Shown piece by piece: positions 57,784 to 64,000 of a DNA stretch of 64,000 nucleotides (position 1 is its first letter; every line of letters starts with the position of its first letter). The DNA is taken from NCBI RefSeq assembly GCF_019278525.1, contig NZ_CP058986.1, forward strand, positions 3,735,001 to 3,799,000, written 5' to 3'. The notes beneath the pieces were generated by a model. It ran no database searches and was not told the origin of the DNA. It was given only the letters and a program-made list of their open reading frames with translations. The DNA is from Polaribacter sp. HaHaR_3_91 (lineage in GTDB: Bacteria > Bacteroidota > Bacteroidia > Flavobacteriales > Flavobacteriaceae). The position numbers were made by a program, and so were the translations under genes.

Positions 57784-59184
57784 CTAAGCTAAAAATTTAG
57801 AGTAATCTTCTGGTAATTCAGCATCAATATCACGTAAATATTTTTCCAATGCAACCATTGTTGCATGTCCAGAGATTGGCATCAAATTACTTTTCGCTTC
57901 ATGTTGAGACATGTTTTCTCTAAATTTTCGATATAATTTAGTAATAAAAGTATGCTTAAAACCATACATTCCGTATTCTTCACCTAAATTAAAATGGTCT
58001 TTTATTTTTTTGAATCGAGCGGTAAACTCGTTTCTCTTATTCGTTTCTTGTGCATTCCATTCTGCTCCAATTTCATACCTACCAAATAAAAATGCTTTGG
58101 GATCTTTATTAGATAAATCAGGTAAATCGTTTAATAAAATTTCTGGAATTATTTTTATCTGTACAGGCTTATTCTTCGCTTTGATGTACAACTTTTTATC
58201 TTGTACGTCTACATCTTCAATTTTTAACCTACAAATTTCAATAGGTCTTAAAATACTATAAGATATAAACTTTACAAAAAGCAATAAATGGGCATCTACT
58301 TCTTGTAAATGCTTGTAGATTTCCTTTTCTTGTTGTGGTGTATATGTTTTATTTCTTTTGGGAACAGATTTTAGCACATGAATTTTCCTAACAAAATTAT
58401 GAGCGACCATTTCATTGTCTTCTAAAATTTGAAACATAGAAGCAATGTCTGTTCTTGAATTATTACGATTTCTCGCACTAGTCCTTTTTAAAACTTCATT
58501 CAAATATTGAGTCACTACTTTTTTAGTAATAAACGTAATTGGGTTCTTATAATAGTCTCTCTCTTTCAACCATTTTTCAAAAAGCCCTATTCTACTTTTA
58601 TATTGAACATATGAATTCTTATTCATCATATTCACTTTCAACTCTAAAGTTAACTTTAAACAGTCCGCAATAGAAGTACCAGTCTCTTCAACTTTTTCAA
58701 CTGCAATTACTGATTTTATAATTTCTGTTTCTAGTGGTGTTTTTGGAATTATTTGATTTTCTACCTTAGTAGAAATCGATACATTCTCCTTTTTATCGGT
58801 TACTACTTTTGTTTCTTGTCCCAAAAAAGTACTTTCTAAATCAGAATTATCTTCATAAGGATTAAAACCATAATCTAACAATTGCAACAGCCCTTCTTGC
58901 ATCGTTCTTAAAAAAGCATACCGCTCTCTTTTAGTTTTCAACTTATTTACACCTGCCTTTATATTCGGCTGCCTTTTTAATTTATTTGTTTGAGGGTTTC
59001 TAAAGGAGAAATAAACATACCAAGGTTTATCCAAAGCAGCTTTTTTTTCTTTCAAATTAAGTTTAGACCAACTAGAAATATCAACTCCACCTGTGTAGAT
59101 TTTTGGCTCAGAATAATTCAGTTTCATAGGTAAAGCGTGTACGTTTTCGTGTACGGTACGTAAAAGTAAGAAATTTAAAGACAT
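57784..59184 (-). CDS. Tyrosine recombinase (integrase 2)
   Basis: 466 aa; predicted to integrate island 2 into tRNA-fMet. Core-binding SAM-like domain about residues 175-260. Catalytic boxes are Arg I in ILRPIEICRLK, box II in YGFKHTFITKLYR, then SGHATMVALEKYLRD with the nucleophile Tyr. Box II has Lys where integrase 1 has Arg; Lys here is seen in other Bacteroidota integrases. The first codons carry the pair CGTGTACG-TTTT-CGTGTACG (59136-59155), repeated at the far end of the island. It is related to integrase 1 over most of its length but diverged. It is not of IntI size and no IntI-specific insertion was noticed. Confidence 0.9.
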   Translation of the reverse strand: MSLNFLLLRTVHENVHALPMKLNYSEPKIYTGGVDISSWSKLNLKEKKAALDKPWYVYFSFRNPQTNKLKRQPNIKAGVNKLKTKRERYAFLRTMQEGLLQLLDYGFNPYEDNSDLESTFLGQETKVVTDKKENVSISTKVENQIIPKTPLETEIIKSVIAVEKVEETGTSIADCLKLTLELKVNMMNKNSYVQYKSRIGLFEKWLKERDYYKNPITFITKKVVTQYLNEVLKRTSARNRNNSRTDIASMFQILEDNEMVAHNFVRKIHVLKSVPKRNKTYTPQQEKEIYKHLQEVDAHLLLFVKFISYSILRPIEICRLKIEDVDVQDKKLYIKAKNKPVQIKIIPEILLNDLPDLSNKDPKAFLFGRYEIGAEWNAQETNKRNEFTARFKKIKDHFNLGEEYGMYGFKHTFITKLYRKFRENMSQHEAKSNLMPISGHATMVALEKYLRDIDAELPEDYSKFLA

Positions 59185-59215
59185 AAAAAAAACGGTTCGT
59201 GTAACACGAACCGTT
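59185..59215 (-). terminator. Intrinsic terminator of tRNA-fMet
   Basis: Perfect 11-bp stem AACGGTTCGTG (59191-59201) / CACGAACCGTT (59205-59215) with a 3-nt loop. Read leftwards it is followed by eight T. It lies between the tRNA 3' end and the integrase start codon. Confidence 0.85.
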
Positions 59216-59238
59216 GATTTTATTGGCTTTAAACCTTG

Positions 59239-59311
<73 letters not shown>

Positions 59312-59379
59312 ATATTGTTTCAGAAACATCAACTTAGCTTTCAACTTTCGAATCATAAAATCGACTGTTATTTCCGACT

Positions 59380-59388
59380 GCAAATATA
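59380..59388 (-). promoter_or_regulatory. -7 box of tRNA-fMet promoter
   Basis: On the minus strand TATATTTGC, matching TAnnTTTGC, about 68 nt upstream of the tRNA 5' end. Confidence 0.6.
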
Positions 59389-59477
59389 CATCATTATTAA
59401 ATAACTGACCAAACTTTTTTTTATTTTTTTAAAACATTTTTTAATACACTAAATTCTAATCAAATATAAAAAGGAAT

Positions 59478-59486
59478 TATCTTTGC
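59478..59486 (+). promoter_or_regulatory. -7 box of era promoter
   Basis: TATCTTTGC, only 3 nt before the era start codon. The transcript would start at or within a few bases of the ATG, so a leaderless mRNA is expected. Confidence 0.65.
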
Positions 59487-59489
59487 ACT

Positions 59490-60374
59490 ATGACGCATAA
59501 AGCAGGTTTTGTAAATATTATAGGAAATCCTAACGTAGGTAAATCAACATTAATGAATGCCCTAGTAGGTGAAAAGCTGTCTATCATAACAGCGAAGGCA
59601 CAAACAACAAGGCATAGAATCTTAGGAATTGTAAATGAAGACGACTTTCAGATTGTCTTTTCCGACACTCCGGGTATTCTAAAACCTGCCTACGAGTTGC
59701 AGTCTTCTATGATGGATTTTGTAAAATCTGCCTTTGAAGATGCAGATGTTCTTATCTATATGGTAGAAGTTGGTGAAAAAGAATTAAAAAATGAAGCTTT
59801 CTTTAAAAGAATCATCCATAGTGAAATTCCTGTTATTCTATTATTGAATAAAATAGATAAGTCTTCTCAGGAAGAAGTGGAAGAAAAAATAGAATACTGG
59901 AAGAATAAAGTTCCTAATGCAGAAGTGTTTGTAATTTCTGCCTTAGAGAAATTTAATGTTCCTGCAGTTTTCGATAAAATAAAAGAATTATTACCAGAAG
60001 GTCCTGCTTTTTATCCGAAGGATCAATTAACAGACAAACCAGAACGTTTTTTTGTAAATGAAAAAATTAGAGAAAAGATTCTAATGCATTACAAAAAAGA
60101 AATTCCGTATTCTGTAGAAGTAGAAACAGAGGAATTTATAGAGGAAGAAAATATTGTGAGAATTCGTTCTATTATTATGGTAGAAAGAGAGACCCAAAAA
60201 GGAATCATAATTGGTCATAAAGGATCTGCCCTAAAACGTGTTGGTGCAGAAGCAAGAAAAGATTTAGAAAAATTCTTCGAGAAAAAAGTTTTTATAGAAC
60301 TGTATGTAAAGGTTAATAAAAACTGGCGTAGCGATAAAACACAACTTAAACGCTTTGGTTATAATCAAGGTTAA
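59490..60374 (+). CDS. era: GTPase Era
   Basis: 294 aa. Ribosome-assembly GTPase that binds the 3' end of 16S rRNA. G1 GNPNVGKST (about residues 12-20), G3 DTPG, G4 NKID, then the type-2 KH domain with GHKGSALKRVGAEARKDLE near 245-265. Length and domain order are normal. First core gene right of the island insertion site. Confidence 0.97.
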   Translation: MTHKAGFVNIIGNPNVGKSTLMNALVGEKLSIITAKAQTTRHRILGIVNEDDFQIVFSDTPGILKPAYELQSSMMDFVKSAFEDADVLIYMVEVGEKELKNEAFFKRIIHSEIPVILLLNKIDKSSQEEVEEKIEYWKNKVPNAEVFVISALEKFNVPAVFDKIKELLPEGPAFYPKDQLTDKPERFFVNEKIREKILMHYKKEIPYSVEVETEEFIEEENIVRIRSIIMVERETQKGIIIGHKGSALKRVGAEARKDLEKFFEKKVFIELYVKVNKNWRSDKTQLKRFGYNQG

Positions 60375-60411
60375 TAAGAAAGAACTCTTTTAAACCTATT
60401 TTTAAAATATC

Positions 60412-60450
60412 ATTCCCGTTAATGTTGCTTGCAACAGATAAAACGGGAAT
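60412..60450. terminator. Possible bidirectional terminator
   Basis: Nested inverted repeats ATTCCCGTT (60412-60420) / AACGGGAAT (60442-60450), with an inner GTTGC-tt-GCAAC. It lies between convergent era and the gene ending at 60462. No strong T-run. Confidence 0.4.
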
Positions 60451-60461
60451 AAAGTTAATAT

Positions 60462-60971
60462 CTATTGCTCAATAATAGTGATTAACAAATTGTGTAATTC
60501 TTTCATCTGATTTTTTCCGGTCTCCTTACCTATACTTCCTAAAAAGTATAATAATAACCAAATTAAAGGCAACGCAACCAAAATAGCAATAGGAAACACC
60601 AAGCTTTCCCCTAAACGATATTGTACGTAAGCGAACACTCCTACCCCTAAAAATAAGGTAGCTACCACAAAGTGGACGAACACAAAAAGTGTCCAAACTT
60701 GTGGTTTTGGTCCAAAAAGACCTTTTAAAATAGAAGAGTTCTCATCTACTTTTACAATTTCAAAATGTAATTGTGGCGACCAAAAATGATTTTTTTTCAC
60801 AGGAATATCAATAAACACATGTTTATCTGCAACATTACTTCTATATATACAAGCATCACTTTTTAGATACGTTGTAATTCTTTCTAGCAATGATTCAGGA
60901 TTCTCTTTTAAATCAATAGAAAACCTAGGTCTTAAAAAAAAATCGCTATTCCTTTTTTCTTGAATACTCAT
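60462..60971 (-). CDS. Membrane protein of unknown function
   Basis: 169 aa. A soluble N-terminal ~95 residues are followed by two membrane segments (WTLFVFVHFVVATLFLGVGV; LVFPIAILVALPLIWLLLYF) and a short cytoplasmic tail. Convergent with era. No recognised domain; looks like an ordinary core gene of Flavobacteriia. Confidence 0.75.
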   Translation of the reverse strand: MSIQEKRNSDFFLRPRFSIDLKENPESLLERITTYLKSDACIYRSNVADKHVFIDIPVKKNHFWSPQLHFEIVKVDENSSILKGLFGPKPQVWTLFVFVHFVVATLFLGVGVFAYVQYRLGESLVFPIAILVALPLIWLLLYFLGSIGKETGKNQMKELHNLLITIIEQ

Positions 60972-61121
60972 TAAACTGATATTATTTTTTAAATGTAATT
61001 AAAAATTCTATTTTGATTGCAATTCAAGCAAAAATCAGTAAAAAAACCACACAAACTTCCTTAGATTTTTTCAGTATTTTAAAGACTTTATTTTTTACAT
61101 CTTTCTTACAAGCTTAAATTG

Positions 61122-61130
61122 TATCTTTGC
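61122..61130 (+). promoter_or_regulatory. -7 box of der promoter
   Basis: TATCTTTGC, 17 nt before the ATG at 61148. Its position decides the start codon of der: an in-frame ATT/ATG-like start at 61127 would lie inside the promoter. Confidence 0.75.
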
Positions 61131-61147
61131 AAAAATTTTCAATAGAG

Positions 61148-62458
61148 ATGAACAGTATTGTTGCCATTGTAGGAAGACCAAATGTAGGAAAGTCAACGCT
61201 TTTTAATAGACTGGTACAAAGAAGAGAAGCCATTGTAGATTCTGTAAGCGGAGTTACAAGAGATAGACATTATGGAAAATCTGACTGGAATGGTAAAGAA
61301 TTTTCAGTAATTGATACTGGTGGATACATTACTGGTTCTGATGATATCTTTGAAGGTGAAATTAGAAAACAAGTAAATCTTGCCATTGATGAAGCAGATT
61401 TAATTGTTTTTGTAGTAAACGTAGAAGACGGAATTACACCTATGGATGCGGAGGTTGCTAAACTTTTACGCAAGGTTAAAAAACCAATTTTTACGGTAGT
61501 TAATAAAGTAGATAACGCAATGCGTGAACCTGACGCTATAGAGTTTTACAACTTAGGCTTAGGAGAATACTTTACAATTGCTTCTATTAACGGAAGTGGA
61601 ACTGGAGAATTATTAGATGCATTAGCAGAAAAAATGCCAGAACCAGAAGCAGTAGATTTAGAAGAAGAAGCATTACCAAGATTTGCTGTAGTTGGAAGAC
61701 CAAATGCAGGTAAATCATCATTTATAAACGCTTTAATTGGGCAAGATAGAAATATTGTAACCAATATTGCGGGTACCACTAGAGATTCTATTGACACCAA
61801 ATACAATCGTTTTGGTTTCGATTTTAACTTAGTAGATACTGCTGGGATTCGTAAAAAATCTCGTGTTAAAGAAGATTTAGAATTTTATTCTGTAATGCGC
61901 GCTGTACGTACTATTGAATATTCTGATGTTATTGTTTTAGTGGTAGATGCAACTCGTGGTTTTGAAGGTCAGGATCAAAATATATTTTGGTTGGCAGAAA
62001 AAAACAGAAAAGGTGTTGTAATCTTAATTAACAAATGGGATTTAATAGAGAAGGAAACCAATACCATGCGAGATTTTGAAGCAATGGTTAGAAAACAAAT
62101 TGAACCTTTTACAGATGTGCCAATTGTATTTATTTCTGCTTTAACTAAACAACGTTTGTTTAAAGCCATTGAAACTGCAGTAGAAGTTTTTCAGAAGAGA
62201 AAAACCAAAATACAAACGAGTAAGTTTAATGAAACCATGTTAGATATCATTAAAACTTCTCCGCCTCCTGCAATAAAAGGAAAGTTTGTAAAAATAAAAT
62301 ACTGTATGCAATTGCCTACACAAACACCACAATTTGTATTTTTCTGTAACTTACCACAATACGTTAGAGATTCTTACAGACGTTTTCTTGAAAACAAATT
62401 AAGAGATATTTACGATTTTTCTGGAGTACCAATTACTATTTATTTTAGACAGAAATAA
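61148..62458 (+). CDS. der: GTPase Der (EngA)
   Basis: 436 aa. 50S-subunit assembly GTPase with two G domains: [10 protein letters not shown] (about residues 8-17), DTGG, NKVD in the first; [10 protein letters not shown] (about 182-191), DTAGI, NKWD in the second. A C-terminal KH-like domain follows. Start chosen at 61148 because a -7 promoter box lies at 61122-61130. Typical core gene, length normal. Confidence 0.97.
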   Translation: MNSIVAIVGRPNVGKSTLFNRLVQRREAIVDSVSGVTRDRHYGKSDWNGKEFSVIDTGGYITGSDDIFEGEIRKQVNLAIDEADLIVFVVNVEDGITPMDAEVAKLLRKVKKPIFTVVNKVDNAMREPDAIEFYNLGLGEYFTIASINGSGTGELLDALAEKMPEPEAVDLEEEALPRFAVVGRPNAGKSSFINALIGQDRNIVTNIAGTTRDSIDTKYNRFGFDFNLVDTAGIRKKSRVKEDLEFYSVMRAVRTIEYSDVIVLVVDATRGFEGQDQNIFWLAEKNRKGVVILINKWDLIEKETNTMRDFEAMVRKQIEPFTDVPIVFISALTKQRLFKAIETAVEVFQKRKTKIQTSKFNETMLDIIKTSPPPAIKGKFVKIKYCMQLPTQTPQFVFFCNLPQYVRDSYRRFLENKLRDIYDFSGVPITIYFRQK

Positions 62459-62536
62459 ACCTATTCTGTAACTTTTGTTACTTTTATACGTCTAAGACAA
62501 TAGTAATATTGTAATTATATATTCTATCTATAAGGC

Positions 62537-64000
62537 ATGAAAATTATTGAATCGAAGTTAGTAGCTGAAACGGATTTACCATTACAACTAAACGTATCTT
62601 TTAACAAGGTTTTTGACTTGTTTAAAAAGTATGCGGATATGGAGTATGCAAAACATCCATACCATAGTTCTGCTAAAAAAATGGTACAATTAATTAACAA
62701 GCATCCAGAATTAAATGATGGTTTTTCTGATTATTCTTTATTAGATAAATATAAAGAACAGATAGATCTATTACTAAACCCTTTATTTCCAGAACCTTTA
62801 TTATTAAACGAAATAAAAGCAGCAAGTATCCCTTTCTCTTTTACTTCTTTTAAATTTACAAATCGTTTTGAAAACATATTAAAAAATGCAGGTGAAAACT
62901 ACGAATTAAATGTTCGTAATTTTGAAGAAGATAGTATGTACATTATGGCATGTACATTTATTTTAAGTTTCGTACATGGTTTTAATGTTGATTTAAAAAG
63001 ACCCTTCTATTTTGATATTCCAGATAATACAACTGGAACAATGAAATATTATAGGACCACCTTTAATGGAGATTTTTCTGATATTACAGCTACAGAAAAT
63101 GCACCTAAATTAACAGAAAAAGACTTTAAAGAATTACTGAACAACTTCGATAATATAGCCTTATGGAAAGAGAAATTCCCTCCAAATAGTTATATTTTTA
63201 GAGGATTCGGACTTATTAGTTTATTTGATGTTACTTCAGAAGAAATGTTGTCTTCTATTAAAGCAAACCTACTAAAAGGCGGACAAAATTTAATACCGAA
63301 GCTTCAAAGTAACTTAAGAGATTTTTACAGCATTAGAGATTTAAAATTAGGGTATTCTATTTTTGATAACGTAAATACCAAAATTTGTGAAACGCAGGTA
63401 AATAAATCCAATAGCCTAATTTTAAACCATGGAATAGAAATAAATTGCGACTCTAGCTACTTTTGCAACACCATTATGCAAAAAGTATTTAAAGATCATG
63501 AAACTTTTATTATTTCTGATGTAGCAGATTATGGAGTAAAAACAGGTAATAATCTTTTTTCTAAAAATCTTCAAGAAAATAACATTCAGAGTATCATATT
63601 AATTCCTATTAAAGCAACAAATAATGGAGATTTAGCTTTATTAGAAATTGCTTCACCAAGAGCTTATGATTTAAACTCTGTAAACATCAATAAATTAAAA
63701 GATATTATTCCTGTTTTTGAAGCCGCTGTTAAAAGAACTTCAGAAGAGCGTCAAAACATCTTAGAAGCTACCATTCAAGAAAATTACACATCCATACATA
63801 GTTCTGTAAAATGGCGTTTTTATGAAGCTGCAGAAAAATACCATACAACTCGTCAAACCAATACCAACGCAAAATTAGATGAAATTGTATTTAATGATGT
63901 GTATCCATTGTTTGGACAAAGTGACATAAAAGGATCTTCTGTTGCTAGAAATAAGGCAATTCAAGAAGATTTAACCACACAATTAACCTTAGCAATTACA
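62537..64000 (+). CDS. GAF-domain-like protein, 5' part (runs off the window)
   Basis: An uninterrupted frame of 488 codons starts MKIIESKLVAETDLPLQLN at 62537 and continues to the right edge. Residues ~130-280 are unassigned. Residues ~320-400 (FIISDVADYG..SIILIPIKATNNGDLALLEIASP, quoted in parts) have the strand pattern of a GAF domain. Similar long GAF proteins occur in Flavobacteriia. Truncated by the window end only. Confidence 0.75.
   Translation, partial: MKIIESKLVAETDLPLQLNVSFNKVFDLFKKYADMEYAKHPYHSSAKKMVQLINKHPELNDGFSDYSLLDKYKEQIDLLLNPLFPEPLLLNEIKAASIPFSFTSFKFTNRFENILKNAGENYELNVRNFEEDSMYIMACTFILSFVHGFNVDLKRPFYFDIPDNTTGTMKYYRTTFNGDFSDITATENAPKLTEKDFKELLNNFDNIALWKEKFPPNSYIFRGFGLISLFDVTSEEMLSSIKANLLKGGQNLIPKLQSNLRDFYSIRDLKLGYSIFDNVNTKICETQVNKSNSLILNHGIEINCDSSYFCNTIMQKVFKDHETFIISDVADYGVKTGNNLFSKNLQENNIQSIILIPIKATNNGDLALLEIASPRAYDLNSVNINKLKDIIPVFEAAVKRTSEERQNILEATIQENYTSIHSSVKWRFYEAAEKYHTTRQTNTNAKLDEIVFNDVYPLFGQSDIKGSSVARNKAIQEDLTTQLTLAIT

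Overview
The window comes from a low-GC member of the Bacteroidota, most likely a marine Flavobacteriaceae (Polaribacter/Tenacibaculum-like). The evidence is: TAnnTTTGC -7 boxes typical of the phylum just upstream of era, der and the tRNA; a lipobox followed by SSDDD; an AraC regulator with a 7-TM-like N-terminus; a C39-peptidase ABC exporter next to a small prepeptide; and Bacteroidota-type integrases. Core chromosome appears only at the right edge: initiator tRNA-fMet, era, a membrane protein, der and the start of a GAF-like protein. Everything to the left of about 59.2 kb is accessory DNA.

Two mobile islands appear to sit in tandem at the 3' end of the initiator tRNA gene (59239-59311, minus strand). 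Each starts with a minus-strand tyrosine recombinase next to a hairpin terminator and a copy of the tRNA 3' end. The intact tRNA and a perfect 43-bp copy at 24900-24942 bracket island 2 (about 34.3 kb). Island 1 runs from 24.9 kb leftwards out of the window.

Island 1 carries defence genes, all on the minus strand. One set is a type I restriction operon (hsdM-hsdS-DUF262/HNH-hsdR). The other is a likely operon: WYL regulator, a 1008-aa Druantia DruH-like protein, a 1972-aa DruE-like helicase with DUF1998, a fusion of N6-adenine methyltransferase, HsdS-like region and histidine kinase, and a receiver-domain protein overlapping it by 8 bp. A restriction-type methylase built into a two-component system is the most unusual gene arrangement here.

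Island 2 is an integron-like gene-cassette array on the plus strand. Fifteen imperfect palindromes of about 123-126 bp (S1-S15) follow single genes or small operons. Each begins ..AAC-ACC-GTATA and ends ..CATATAC-AACAAC-GTT, with an internal hairpin that covaries. As in integron cassettes, the first bases of a cassette after GTT are complementary to the last bases before AAC of that same cassette (7-15 bp). No integron integrase is visible, so this is a CALIN-like array. Cargo: a secreted protein, a SEFIR/TIR-like protein, a complete bacteriocin export operon in one 4.3-kb cassette, nuclease-STAND NTPase, PLD-like nuclease, AAA ATPase pair, OLD-family nuclease, regulators and secreted or lipid-anchored proteins.

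Insertion sequences in island 2 are strikingly site-directed. All five copies of one IS3-family element lie exactly 17 nt after the GTT of an attC-like site, in the same orientation. A second IS3-family element sits in the internal hairpin of S9. An IS110-family element sits in S14, and its upstream non-coding region contains an 11-nt match to the conserved attC-like arm. Two cassettes whose ends do not match each other (9 and 13) both contain an IS copy, suggesting IS-mediated fusion.
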